DNA of 64,000 nt from Pseudoxanthomonas sp. YR558 (GCF_900116385.1 NZ_FPCI01000002.1:558001-622000), one strand, 5' to 3'. Positions 40,541 through 50,595 are shown, numbered from the stretch's first letter. Program-made: numbers and translations. The notes: a model not told the origin generated them from the letters alone.

Positions 40541-40951
40541 TTAGCGGCAGGAGGCCGGGGCGCAGGCCGAACCCGAGGTGCAGGTCCAGTTGACCTTGCC
40601 GGTACCCGTGGCCGGGGTCAGGGTGAACACCGGGTCTGCGGCGCAGCCCGTGTTCTTCGTGGTCACGGTGATGACGCCGGCGGCGATCTTGATGCTGGCC
40701 ACGTACTTCGAGGTCGCAGCGGTGTAGCCAGCGGCGGTCGAGGTGGGCGGCAGGGTCTTGCCGTCGGCCGAACCCAGGGTGGCTTCAGACACGGCCAGCT
40801 TGGCCGGGGCGGCCATGTTCAGGCCTTCGGCGGCGCGGGCGCGAGCCAGGTAATCCTGATAGGCCGGGATGGCGATGGCCAGCAGGATGCCCAGGATGGC
40901 GATGACGATCATCAATTCGATCAGGGTGAAGCCCTGCATGTTCTTCTTCAT
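40541..40951 (-). CDS. pilA: Type IV major pilin PilA (prepilin)
   Basis: The 136-residue type IVa prepilin has the short leader MKKNMQG, a cleavage site between G7 and F8, and the conserved [28 protein letters not shown] helix with Glu5 of the mature form. PilD would cut and methylate it. Four cysteines lie in the C-terminal half (C103, C124, C130, C135), where classical pilins have one disulfide pair closing the D-loop; here two pairs are possible and the D-region is very short. The ribosome site AAAGGGGA precedes ATG 40951. A sigma-54 promoter lies 112-127 bases upstream of the ATG. Confidence 0.96.
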   Translation of the reverse strand: MKKNMQGFTLIELMIVIAILGILLAIAIPAYQDYLARARAAEGLNMAAPAKLAVSEATLGSADGKTLPPTSTAAGYTAATSKYVASIKIAAGVITVTTKNTGCAADPVFTLTPATGTGKVNWTCTSGSACAPASCR

Positions 40952-40984
40952 AACAATTCCCCTTTCAGGATTTGGCTTGGTTGG

Positions 40985-41011
40985 TAGGGACACACAAGCC
41001 CCGTGTCCCTA
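40985..41011 (-). promoter_or_regulatory. Hairpin in the pilA 5' leader
   Basis: TAGGGACAC (40985-40993) pairs with GTGTCCCTA (41003-41011) across nine bases. It lies between the predicted start point (about 41052) and the ribosome site, so it would be part of the pilA leader and could stabilise the mRNA. Confidence 0.5.
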
Positions 41012-41062
41012 GCGTTGGACCGTGGGCGCCGCGCTTACGGCTGCACGTGGCTAGGTATATGG

Positions 41063-41078
41063 AGCAGGATGTGTGCCA
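41063..41078 (-). promoter_or_regulatory. Sigma-54 promoter of pilA
   Basis: The minus strand reads TGGCACACATCCTGCT. TGGCAC is perfect and GC at -12 is at exact spacing; one other fixed base fits. Transcription would start near 41052, giving a leader of about 100 bases. RpoN/PilR control of pilA is established in Pseudomonas and relatives. Confidence 0.75.
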
Positions 41079-41435
41079 ACTTTCAGAGCCCCCAGCGGTT
41101 CCCCCAAACCTTCCCCGGTATGGAACCCAGACGCCGAAGTCGGGGCGGACTATCGCATCATTTGGGGGTGATGTGTATCCGGACCGTGGGTCATTCCTGC
41201 GGGCGATCACAGATTGGAAATCGGCGTGTTTGCCGCCTCCTTGCAGGGATGTTCCAACTGCGCAGCCCGTCACGGGAAAATTTTGTCACTTTGTGACGTT
41301 CCGCGTCACTCGGGTTGATAGGCCACAACCCGGCCTCATGCCGGGAACGCCCCGGTGGATGTTGACGGAGTAGACACTGTGACGTGGTGACCGGGCTTGA
41401 GTATGCTGCCGGCGGGGAATGTCTCTAGGACTCAT
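41079..41435. other. Divergent control region of pilA and the spermidine-synthase-like gene
   Basis: This region holds GTCAC half-sites at 41269, 41285 and 41305, the inverted pair GTCAC-TTT-GTGAC at 41285-41297, GTGAC at 41379 and 41387, and a CCCGGC/GCCGGG hairpin at 41329-41345. A TATGCT at 41402-41407 could be a -10 for the plus-strand gene. No small coding gene was recognised here. Confidence 0.45.
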
Positions 41436-44400
41436 ATGCGGAACGCAGCGCTTGGCCGTGCCCTGATCGGCCTGTTCATCGTGTCCGGCTTCGCCGGGCT
41501 GATCTACCAATCCATCTGGTCTCACTACCTCGGGTTGGTCCTGGGCCATGCCGCGTATGCCCAAACGCTGGTTCTCGGGATTTTTATGGGGGGCATGGCG
41601 CTGGGTGCCTGGCTGGCCAGTCGGCGCAGTACGGGTTGGCGCAACCTGATCCTCGCTTACGGCATCATCGAGCTGATCATCGGCTTCATTGGATTGGTCT
41701 TCCATCCACTGTTTGTTGCGTACGTCGACTTTTCCCAACAAACGGTACTGCCGACGCTGTCTTCGTCCGTAGCGGGTCACGCGTACCAGTGGCTCAGCGG
41801 CGCGTTGCTGATGGTGCCGCAATGCATTCTGCTCGGCATGACCTTTCCCATTCTTAGTGCGGGCTATCTGCGGTTGGCGCCCAACAATGCCGGCGAAGTG
41901 CTCGGTGGGCTCTATTTCAGCAATAGCCTTGGCGCGGCGCTGGGTGCGCTTGCGACAGCGTTCCTGCTGCTGCCGGCCCTGGGTATGCCGGGCACCATGA
42001 TGACCGCGGGTTTGCTGAACATTCTTGTGGGTCTCGGCGCCTGGTTGGTTTGGAAATCGGTGGATTCGGATCCACAAGCGGAGTCTCCGGCGGCTGAGTC
42101 TGCCGCCCCGGCGATTGCCAGCGGTGATGCGAGTGGCGTGGATATCCGCAGGCTCTCCCTCGTGGTGCTGGTGGCTTCCTTTATCACCGGGGCGACGTCC
42201 TTCATTTACGAGATTGGCTGGGTCCGCTTGCTGAATCAGGCGCTCGGCACCACGATCCATTCGTTCGAACTGATGCTGGCAGCCTTCATCCTCGGCCTGG
42301 CGTTCGGCGGGTTGTGGGTGCGCCGCAACGCCGCGCGCATCGTCGACGCCATCCGTTACGCGGCCTACGCGCAGGTCTTCATGGGCCTGGCCGCGTTCGT
42401 CTCGGTGGTGGTGCTGGGCCGGTCGTTCCATTGGGTCGGCTGGATGATGCAGTCGCTGTCGCGGACCGACAACGGATACACCTTGTTCAGCGCTGGCAGC
42501 GCGTTGATCTCGCTGCTGGTGATGTTCCCGGCCGCCTTCTTCGCTGGCATGACGCTGCCGCTCTTCACGCTGGCGCTCCTGCGGCGCGGGGGTGGCGAGA
42601 AGCAGATCGGCCGCGTGTATGCGACCAATACGCTGGGTGCCATCATCGGCGTGCTGGTGATGGTGCACGTCCTGATCCCGTTGATGGGCGTTCGCCTATC
42701 GATCATTTTCGCGGGTGTTGCGGATGCGGTGCTGGGCCTGTACCTGTTGCACGCGATCAGCCCCAAGCCCCGCTCGCTGGGCCTTGTGTTGGCGAGTGTC
42801 GCGACGCTCGTGGTCGGCGGCGCCACCCTGGTATGGGGGCAGCACGATCCACGTGCGTTGGTCGCCGGTGTTTTCCGTACCGCACGCGCAACGGTTTCGG
42901 ATCAAGTGAAGATTCTCTACTTGCATGACGGTAAGACCGCCACGGTTTCGAGCTCCGTGGGCCCGGACGGTATCGTCAACATCTCTACGAACGGCAAGCC
43001 CGATGCTTCTCTGATCCCGGACATGGCGGGAGCGACCACCGCGGATGAGGTCACGATGATCATGGCCGGCGCGCTGCCGCTGGTGATGCATCCCAAGCCC
43101 GAGGAGATCGCGGTGATCGGCTGGGGATCGGGCCTGACGACGCATACGTTGTTGGGTAGCTCGGTGCCGAAGGAAGTCCACACGATCGAGATCGAGCAGT
43201 CGATGCACGACGCGGCGCGCAATTTCGGAACGCGTGTCGCTAGAGCGTACGACGATCCGCGCTCGAAGCTCCACATCGACGACGCGCGCACTTACTTCTC
43301 GATGGGCAACAAGAAGTTTGACGTCATCGTGTCCGAGCCTTCGAATCCGTGGGTCAGTGGCGTCGCAAGCCTGTTCACCGTGGAGTTCTACGACTTCCTT
43401 CGTCGTCACCTGAAGCAGGACGGCATGCTGGTGCAATGGGTGCAGGCCTACGAGCTCAACGACGAGCTTCTGGGTACGATGATCGCCGCGTTGGTCCAGG
43501 TGTTTCCGGATAGCGATCTGTATGTCACCAACGCAGGCGACTTCTTGATCCTGGCGCGCACGGGCAAGTCCTCAGAGCCCAACTGGTCGGCGATCATGCA
43601 GGGGCCGTTGATGCAGGAGCTTCCGCGTGTGGGTCTGCGCTCGCCGCAAGAGTTCGCAATGCGGCGGATCGGCGGCCCGGAAGTGCTGGCAAATTTTGTG
43701 CGCGTCGCGGGGGCGGGACCTCACTCGGACTTCTTCCCGGTCGTGTCGTTGAACGCGCCGAAGAGTCGCTTCAAGCAGGAGTCCGCACTATCGTTGCTGG
43801 ACCTTGTAGATAGCGGCATGCCTGTTCTGGAGGTTCTGGATGGCAGGCGGGAGGTATCCGCCGACCTGAGTCAGTACGACGTTCACTCACGCTTTGCAAA
43901 GTCGAAGCGGGCCGCGCTAGCGGTGCGCGAGACGTTGCTGCAGCGAAAGCCGGCGACGGCATTGTTCGGTGACGACCCCAGCCTGCTGCCGCAGGCCATG
44001 GCTTTGCTGCAACAGTCTGCGCAGCCTGTGCCGGAGCAGGATCTGCTGCTATGGACGCGACTCGCATCGTCGATCGCCGAGGGCACGTTGGCGCAGCTGC
44101 CTGCGGAAGAGCAGGTCGGCGTCTGGATATCGCCCGCATGGATCGCCCGCGAGGGGCAGCCTCAGGCAGTGCTCGATGTGCTGGATGCGCTGGCGGCGGG
44201 CGCTGCACGTGATTGGGAGCGAGTGTTACCCGCTGCGGTCAAGGTGTTGACTTATTCAGATGAGCAAGTCAGCCCTTTCCTTAAGGAGCAGATGCTCGTT
44301 CTTGCGCAGCTCGGCGCTTTGGCTCAAGGCGATGCCGCGCAGGCGACCGCGTTGAGCAAGCAGTACGAAGAAACGTTGCCGCCATCCCCGCGCCTGATGT

Positions 44401-44474
44401 ACGTGCGTCGTTACCTTGATGTGTGGCAGCGCGCGCTTTCGACCGGTGCGGCGAGGCAATCCTCAGCGCGCTGA
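41436..44474 (+). CDS. Large membrane protein fused to a spermidine-synthase-like domain
   Basis: The 1012-residue protein has about residues 1-450 as many hydrophobic segments in two repeats, each opening with a similar text (FAGLIYQSIWSHYLGLVLG and GATSFIYEIGWVRLLNQALG). Residues about 490-720 form a spermidine-synthase-like Rossmann domain with VIGWGSGLTTHTLL (SAM loop), VHTIEIEQSM and FDVIVSEPSNPWVSGVASLFTVEFY. The last about 280 residues are helical and unassigned. The methyl- or aminopropyl-acceptor is unknown. ATG 41436 is used because AGGA precedes it; an in-frame TTG lies at 41397. It diverges from pilA and is the only plus-strand gene in the pilus locus. Confidence 0.82.
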   Translation: MRNAALGRALIGLFIVSGFAGLIYQSIWSHYLGLVLGHAAYAQTLVLGIFMGGMALGAWLASRRSTGWRNLILAYGIIELIIGFIGLVFHPLFVAYVDFSQQTVLPTLSSSVAGHAYQWLSGALLMVPQCILLGMTFPILSAGYLRLAPNNAGEVLGGLYFSNSLGAALGALATAFLLLPALGMPGTMMTAGLLNILVGLGAWLVWKSVDSDPQAESPAAESAAPAIASGDASGVDIRRLSLVVLVASFITGATSFIYEIGWVRLLNQALGTTIHSFELMLAAFILGLAFGGLWVRRNAARIVDAIRYAAYAQVFMGLAAFVSVVVLGRSFHWVGWMMQSLSRTDNGYTLFSAGSALISLLVMFPAAFFAGMTLPLFTLALLRRGGGEKQIGRVYATNTLGAIIGVLVMVHVLIPLMGVRLSIIFAGVADAVLGLYLLHAISPKPRSLGLVLASVATLVVGGATLVWGQHDPRALVAGVFRTARATVSDQVKILYLHDGKTATVSSSVGPDGIVNISTNGKPDASLIPDMAGATTADEVTMIMAGALPLVMHPKPEEIAVIGWGSGLTTHTLLGSSVPKEVHTIEIEQSMHDAARNFGTRVARAYDDPRSKLHIDDARTYFSMGNKKFDVIVSEPSNPWVSGVASLFTVEFYDFLRRHLKQDGMLVQWVQAYELNDELLGTMIAALVQVFPDSDLYVTNAGDFLILARTGKSSEPNWSAIMQGPLMQELPRVGLRSPQEFAMRRIGGPEVLANFVRVAGAGPHSDFFPVVSLNAPKSRFKQESALSLLDLVDSGMPVLEVLDGRREVSADLSQYDVHSRFAKSKRAALAVRETLLQRKPATALFGDDPSLLPQAMALLQQSAQPVPEQDLLLWTRLASSIAEGTLAQLPAEEQVGVWISPAWIAREGQPQAVLDVLDALAAGAARDWERVLPAAVKVLTYSDEQVSPFLKEQMLVLAQLGALAQGDAAQATALSKQYEETLPPSPRLMYVRRYLDVWQRALSTGAARQSSAR

Positions 44475-44492
44475 CGCTTACCGAGAGCGTAA

Positions 44493-44520
44493 CCAGGCAT
44501 CCCGGCCGGGATGCCTGGTC
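44493..44520. terminator. 28-base perfect palindrome between convergent genes
   Basis: ACCAGGCATCCCGG is followed directly by its own reverse complement. It lies between the stop of the spermidine-synthase-like gene (44474) and the pilR stop (44523) and would form a hairpin in either transcript, without a U-tract. Confidence 0.6.
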
Positions 44521-44522
44521 GC

Positions 44523-45923
44523 CTACTCCATCCCCAGCTTCTTCAGCTTGTAGCGCAGCGCCCGGAAGGTAATGCCAAGCTGGGCGGCGGCCTTGGTCTT
44601 GTTCCAGCGGTTTTCTTCCAGAGCCTTCTGGATGGCGGCGCGTTCGAGTTGCTCAATGTAGTCGGGCAGGGCGCCTGCGGCGGGGTCTACGTCCACGGCG
44701 CCGGGGGCGTCGCGGATGACTTCGCCGGGACTGAAATCGACGCCGAACTTCTTGCCGGCCGGGGCCTGGGGTAGGTACAGGTCGTCGATCTCGATGCTGT
44801 GGCCTTCGGACATGGCGAGGGCGCGCTCGAGGATGTTCTCCAACTCGCGCACGTTGCCGGGGAAGGCATAGCGGCCCAATGCCTCCATCGCCTCGGGCGA
44901 TACCGAGGGCGACATCCGACCATGCTGGTTGGCCAGGCGTTCGAGAATCGCGCTGGTCAGCTGGGCCAGGTCGCCGGTGCGCTCACGCAGCGGCGGCACC
45001 CGCAACTCGATCACGTTGATGCGGTAGTACAGGTCGTGGCGGAAGCGACCGTCGGCCGCCAGCTCGCCGAGGTCCTTGTGGGTGGCCGACAGGATGCGGA
45101 CGTCCACCTGCACTTCGCTGGACGCACCCACCGGGCGGATGGCCTTCTCCTGGATCGCGCGCAGCAGCTTGACCTGCATCGGCAGCGGCAGTTCGGCGAC
45201 CTCGTCGAGGAAGAGGGTTCCGCCGTTGGCCGCCTGGAACAAGCCCTGCTTGTCGGCATGCGCGCCGGTGAAGCTGCCTTTCTTGTGGCCGAAGAACTCG
45301 CTTTCCATCAACTCGGCGGGGATGGCGCCGCAGTTCACCGGCACGAACGGGCCCGACGCGCGCGCGCCCTGCTCGTGGATGGTGCGGGCAACGAGCTCCT
45401 TGCCGGTGCCGGACTCGCCCATGATGTAGACGGGCGCCTGGCTGCGGGCGACCTTGCCGATCGTTTCGCGCAGGGACGCCATGGCGGCAGAGTTGCCCAG
45501 CAAGCGGCTGGCCTGCTCCGGCGGGGGAGGCGGGGGCGGGGCGCGCTCGGCGTTGTTGAGTTCCAGTGCGTGCTTCACCAGGCCGCGCAGCACGGCCAGG
45601 TCGACCGGCTTGCTGACGAAGTCGAAGGCGCCAGCTTTCAGGGCCTCGACTGCCAGCTCGATATTGCCGAAGGCGGTAATCATCGCCACCGGCGTATTCG
45701 GATAGTTGCGCGAAATCTCGCCCACCAGATCGATGCCGTTGCCGTCGGGCAGGCGCATGTCGGTGAAGCAGAGATCGTAGGTATTGCGGGTCAGCAATTC
45801 GCGGGCTTCGCCCACGTTGGCTGCGGTGTCGATGCGCAGGCCCATGCGGCCCAGCGTCAGCGTCAGCAGCTCACGAATATCGCGTTCGTCGTCGACGATC
45901 AGGGCGCTACGGCTTTGATTCAT
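44523..45923 (-). CDS. pilR: Sigma-54-dependent response regulator PilR
   Basis: The 466-residue NtrC-family activator has a receiver domain with phosphoacceptor D55 ([12 protein letters not shown]), a short polyproline linker (residues 129-135), and an AAA+ domain with Walker A GESGTGKE (169-176). The sigma-54 contact loop GSFTGA is at 216-221, where most relatives have GAFTGA. A Fis-type HTH ([24 protein letters not shown]) closes the protein. Receptor kinase PilS is encoded just upstream. Sigma-54 promoters before pilA and pilB in this window are the likely targets. Confidence 0.95.
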   Translation of the reverse strand: MNQSRSALIVDDERDIRELLTLTLGRMGLRIDTAANVGEARELLTRNTYDLCFTDMRLPDGNGIDLVGEISRNYPNTPVAMITAFGNIELAVEALKAGAFDFVSKPVDLAVLRGLVKHALELNNAERAPPPPPPPEQASRLLGNSAAMASLRETIGKVARSQAPVYIMGESGTGKELVARTIHEQGARASGPFVPVNCGAIPAELMESEFFGHKKGSFTGAHADKQGLFQAANGGTLFLDEVAELPLPMQVKLLRAIQEKAIRPVGASSEVQVDVRILSATHKDLGELAADGRFRHDLYYRINVIELRVPPLRERTGDLAQLTSAILERLANQHGRMSPSVSPEAMEALGRYAFPGNVRELENILERALAMSEGHSIEIDDLYLPQAPAGKKFGVDFSPGEVIRDAPGAVDVDPAAGALPDYIEQLERAAIQKALEENRWNKTKAAAQLGITFRALRYKLKKLGME

Positions 45924-46003
45924 GCATCCCCCTCATGCCCCTGTACGGCCAGTGTAACGGCTGAATGTTAATCATGATAGGCGAGCGCCGCGGGGCGTCC
46001 CGC

Positions 46004-47626
46004 TCAGGCCGGCAACAATGCGTGCGGACCTGGGAGGGTGATGCGGAAGCAACTGCCGCCGCCGGGTACGGGTACGTACTCCAGCGTGGCTTGGTTGGCA
46101 CGGCACAGTTCGCGCGCAATGTAGAGGCCCAGCCCGGTACCGTGCTCGGAGGTGGTGAAGAAAGGGCGGAACAACTGGGCGGCCACCGCCTCCGGGATGC
46201 CCGGGCCGCGGTCCATCACGTCGATGGTCGGCCGACCCTCCGCGTTGAACACCCGCAGGCGCACCCGCGCCGATTCGCCCGGCAGGCGGCCGTAGTTGAG
46301 TGCGTTCTGCACCAGCACGGTGACGACCTGCTGCAGATGGCGGGGATCGACCAGCGCGGGAACCGGCCGGGCGCCGATGATGGGCTCCAGCGTATCGGTC
46401 TCGATCGACAGGGTCTGCTGGTACTCGTCGACGAAGCGGCGGACGAAGCTGTTGAGGTCCACGTGCTCCGGCGTCGCGCGTTCCCGGCGGGCCAGGCCCA
46501 GCACGCTTTCGACGATGCCGTTGGTGCGCTGGCATTGCTGGTGAATGATCTGCAGCAGGCGACGGTCGCCGTCGGTGACTTGCTGGGATTCCTCCAGCAG
46601 CTGCACGGCATAGTTGATCGCAGCTAGGGGGTTGCGGATTTCGTGCGCGAGGCTGGCCGAGAAGCGGCCGAGGGCCGCCAGGGTCAGGGACTCGGCGCGG
46701 CGGGAGACTACGGTGGCATCGTCCAGGAAGATCAGTGAAGTCTCGCTGTCCGCCAGCAGGCGGGCGAATCGGGGCTGGACCTCCGGTTGCTCCGGCGATA
46801 GTTGCATCGGCGATTCGTCCGTCTGCCAGCCATTGCGCCAGCGCTGCAGGCGACGGGCAAGCTCGGGCGCGGCGTGCAGCAGCGAAACGCCTTTCCCGTC
46901 CGTGCCCTGGCCATCGGCTCCATCGCCCAGCAGCAAGCTCGCGGCTTCGTTGGCCAGCTTGATGTGGTTGTCGGCATCGACCACCAGCACGCCGGTGCGC
47001 ATGCGCCGGATGATGAGTTCGTTGACTTCGAACAGGTTGGCGACTTCCTCGCCGCGCTTGTCCGCCAATGCCTGGCTCGTCCGCGCTTTCTGGCCGGCCT
47101 GATGGGCCAGGTAGGCCAGCGCCAGATAACTGACCGCGAACATGATGACCTCGGCCACCGAGCGGCTCGTCGTGCTGTCGTGGGACAGGGTGAAGAAGTA
47201 CTCGCCGAACAGCGCCGCGATCGCGATCAGCGCCACCAGCAATGCCATCCGCGTGGAGGGTAGGAGCAGGGCTGCCGCCGATACGTTGAACAGCAGCATC
47301 ATCGCGATGCCGGCGGTGGCGCCGGGCAGGGCATGGGTCGCCAGGGCGGCGGCCGCGACATCGATGCAGACGCTCGCAAAGACGATCCACGTCAACCAGC
47401 CGACGTTGCGGCCCACGAAGAACAGGACGAGGGCAAGGACCAGGTAGCCGATGGTGACGGCGGTGCCGAGCTCGGCGTGCCTGGGCTGGCCCAGCACTTC
47501 GCCGAGGGGGCTGAACAACAGTGCAGCCAGAATTCCCGCTTCCAGAAGCCGGTACAGCGCGAAGAAATACAGCTCGCGGCGCGGTACCGATTCGATGCGG
47601 GACAGGAGCGACTGGGCCTGGCGCAA
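46004..47626 (-). CDS. pilS: Sensor histidine kinase PilS
   Basis: The 540-residue kinase has about six membrane segments in the first 200 residues, a PAS domain (MRTGVLVVDADNHIKLANEAA), the H-box FSASLAHEIRNPLAAI with H328, the N-box LVQNALNYG, and the G-boxes DRGPGIP and GTGLGLYIAREL. I chose TTG 47626 because AGGGGAAG lies seven bases upstream and a -10-like TATACT (47656-47661) lies just beyond. The in-frame ATG at 47680 would then lie upstream of the transcription start. The length then matches Pseudomonas PilS (about 530). An 80-base gap separates it from pilR. Confidence 0.9.
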   Translation of the reverse strand: MRQAQSLLSRIESVPRRELYFFALYRLLEAGILAALLFSPLGEVLGQPRHAELGTAVTIGYLVLALVLFFVGRNVGWLTWIVFASVCIDVAAAALATHALPGATAGIAMMLLFNVSAAALLLPSTRMALLVALIAIAALFGEYFFTLSHDSTTSRSVAEVIMFAVSYLALAYLAHQAGQKARTSQALADKRGEEVANLFEVNELIIRRMRTGVLVVDADNHIKLANEAASLLLGDGADGQGTDGKGVSLLHAAPELARRLQRWRNGWQTDESPMQLSPEQPEVQPRFARLLADSETSLIFLDDATVVSRRAESLTLAALGRFSASLAHEIRNPLAAINYAVQLLEESQQVTDGDRRLLQIIHQQCQRTNGIVESVLGLARRERATPEHVDLNSFVRRFVDEYQQTLSIETDTLEPIIGARPVPALVDPRHLQQVVTVLVQNALNYGRLPGESARVRLRVFNAEGRPTIDVMDRGPGIPEAVAAQLFRPFFTTSEHGTGLGLYIARELCRANQATLEYVPVPGGGSCFRITLPGPHALLPA

Positions 47627-47723
47627 ACGCGTACTTCCCCTGTAGCGAGGCCCACAGTATAGGCATGACGGCCCCCGCATGGCCCAGCGAGTCCTTTTCC
47701 ACCAAAGGCTTAGACCCGAGGTT

Positions 47724-47752
47724 TTGCGCCCCCCGCCCCGGTCGGCGACAAT
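47724..47752 (+). promoter_or_regulatory. Probable sigma-70 promoter of sucCD
   Basis: TTGCGC (47724-47729) and GACAAT (47747-47752) are separated by exactly 17 bases. The start point would be near 47759, giving a leader of about 68 bases. Confidence 0.5.
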
Positions 47753-47761
47753 AGGGGGCTT

Positions 47762-47820
47762 GCCCACGACACTGCCCCTGGCACTGGCCGTGGGCGATGT
47801 CTTCTGTTCCCTACCCACGG
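47762..47820 (+). promoter_or_regulatory. sucC leader with two mutually exclusive pairings
   Basis: CGTGGGC (47789-47795) can pair with GCCCACG upstream (47762-47768). Shifted by one base, CCGTGGG (47788-47794) can pair with CCCACGG downstream (47814-47820), next to the ribosome site before ATG 47827. The two cannot form together, so the leader has the layout of a simple translational switch. Function is inferred from sequence alone. Confidence 0.4.
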
Positions 47821-47826
47821 TGACGC

Positions 47827-48996
<1,170 letters not shown>

Positions 48997-49023
48997 TCCA
49001 CGTCACCGAACCAGGAATCTTCC

Positions 49024-49902
49024 ATGAGCGTTTTGATCAACAAGAACACGAAGGTGATCGTGCAGGGCTTCACCGGCCAGCAGGGCACCTTCCACGCCAC
49101 CCAGATGATCGAGTACGGCACCCAGGTGGTCGGCGGCGTGACCCCGGGCAAGGGCGGCACGACCCACATCGACCTGCCGGTGTTCGACACCGTCGCCGAT
49201 GCCGTCAAGAGCACCGGCGCCGATGCGTCCGTCATCTACGTGCCGCCGCCGTTCGCGGCCGACGCCATCCTCGAAGCGGCTGCGGCCGGCATCAAGGTCA
49301 TCGTCTGCATCACCGAAGGCATCCCGGTGCTGGACATGCTGCGGGTCAAGAACGTGCTGACGCGTGCCCATCCGGACACGGTGCTGGTCGGCCCGAACTG
49401 CCCGGGCGTGATCACGCCGGGCGAGTGCAAGATCGGCATCATGCCGGGCCACATCCACATGCCCGGCAAGATCGGCATCGTCTCGCGCTCGGGCACGCTG
49501 ACCTATGAAGCGGTCAAGCAGACCACCGAAGTGGGCCTGGGCCAGTCGACCTGCATCGGCATCGGCGGCGACCCGATCAACGGCCTGAACTTCGTCGACT
49601 GCCTGAAGCTGTTCAACGAAGACCCGCAGACCGAAGGCATCATCATGGTCGGCGAGATCGGCGGCGACGCCGAGGAAGCCGGCGCCGAGTACATCAAGCA
49701 GTTCGTCAAGAAGCCGGTCGTGGGCTTCATTGCCGGCGCGTCGGCCCCGGCCGGCAAGCGCATGGGCCATGCCGGTGCGATCGCCAGCGGCGGCAAGGGC
49801 ACGGCGGAAGGCAAGTTCGCCGCCATGGAAGCCGCCGGCGTCACCACGGTGCGTTCGCCGGGCGACCTGGGTGCGGCCATCGCGGCCCGCCTGAAGAAGT
49901 AA
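49024..49902 (+). CDS. sucD: Succinate-CoA ligase subunit alpha
   Basis: The 292-residue CoA-binding subunit carries the catalytic phosphohistidine. The N-terminal [23 protein letters not shown] is the CoA site. [34 protein letters not shown] is conserved, and [17 protein letters not shown] near the C-terminus holds the phosphorylated His. It is cotranscribed with sucC and ends at a strong terminator. Confidence 0.98.
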   Translation: MSVLINKNTKVIVQGFTGQQGTFHATQMIEYGTQVVGGVTPGKGGTTHIDLPVFDTVADAVKSTGADASVIYVPPPFAADAILEAAAAGIKVIVCITEGIPVLDMLRVKNVLTRAHPDTVLVGPNCPGVITPGECKIGIMPGHIHMPGKIGIVSRSGTLTYEAVKQTTEVGLGQSTCIGIGGDPINGLNFVDCLKLFNEDPQTEGIIMVGEIGGDAEEAGAEYIKQFVKKPVVGFIAGASAPAGKRMGHAGAIASGGKGTAEGKFAAMEAAGVTTVRSPGDLGAAIAARLKK

Positions 49903-49921
49903 GGCCAGCCGCCACCGGCCT

Positions 49922-49957
49922 CGCAGAAAGCCGCCTCCGGGCGGCTTTCTGCGTTTT
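49922..49957 (+). terminator. Rho-independent terminator of sucCD
   Basis: CGCAGAAAGCCGCC (49922-49935) pairs perfectly with 49940-49953 across TCCG, followed by TTTT. The 14-bp stem makes this a confident call. Confidence 0.92.
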
Positions 49958-50001
49958 CCGGCTCCTTAAACCTTCCCGCACGAACGGGCATCGTAGTCAG
50001 T

Positions 50002-50595
50002 ATGCTGAATGCAACCGTCATGGAACCCATCGCCGACAGCCCCTCGCCGGATGCGGCCGCCGCCGTGGACATCGCGTTAGCGCGGTCTGCCGCGGGCGGC
50101 GACACCCAAGCCTTCGAGGCGCTCTATCGTCGCCACGCCGGACGCGTGCACGGCGTCATCCAACGTCTGGTGGGCTTCCACGGCGTCCGTGCGGAGGACC
50201 TGACCCAGGAAGCTTTCGTGCGAGCGTGGCAGGCGCTGCCGGCCTTCCGGTTCGAAAGCGCCTTTGGCACCTGGCTGCATCGGCTGGCCGTGAATACCGC
50301 GCTGATGGAGTTGCGCAGCCGCCGCAACGGTCCCCGCTTCGACGAGGACGAGGACGCCATCGAGGGACTGGGCCTGGCCGACAGTGCGGGGCAGACCACG
50401 GCCCTGTCGATGGACCTGGAGCGGGCCGTCGCCACCCTGCCGCCGCGCGCCCGCGCAGTCCTGGTCCTGTACGACGTCGAAGGCTGGAAGCACGAAGAGA
50501 TCGCCGCCGAGCTGGGCATGGCGGTAGGCAGTTCGAAGGCCCAGTTGCACCGTGCGCGGCACTTGCTGCGCGAGCGCTTAGGAGTACACGCATGA
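50002..50595 (+). CDS. ECF-type RNA polymerase sigma factor
   Basis: The 197-residue sigma-70-family protein has only regions 2 and 4. Region 2 reads RAEDLTQEAFVRAWQALPAFRFESAFGTWLHRLAVNTALMELR. Region 4 reads LPPRARAVLVLYDVEGWKHEEIAAELGMAVGSSKAQLHRARHLLRERL, an intact helix-turn-helix. ATG 50002 was taken, though ATG 50020 is equally possible: a -10-like TATGCT overlaps the first ATG. Its stop overlaps the next gene (ATGA), which encodes a probable anti-sigma factor. The target genes are not evident. Confidence 0.88.
   Translation: MLNATVMEPIADSPSPDAAAAVDIALARSAAGGDTQAFEALYRRHAGRVHGVIQRLVGFHGVRAEDLTQEAFVRAWQALPAFRFESAFGTWLHRLAVNTALMELRSRRNGPRFDEDEDAIEGLGLADSAGQTTALSMDLERAVATLPPRARAVLVLYDVEGWKHEEIAAELGMAVGSSKAQLHRARHLLRERLGVHA

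Noticed and set aside
41341..41407. Sigma-70 or sigma-54 promoter for the spermidine-synthase-like gene
   Set aside because: TTGACG (41362) and TATGCT (41402) are too far apart, and no GG-N10-GC spacing fits. The promoter is left unassigned.
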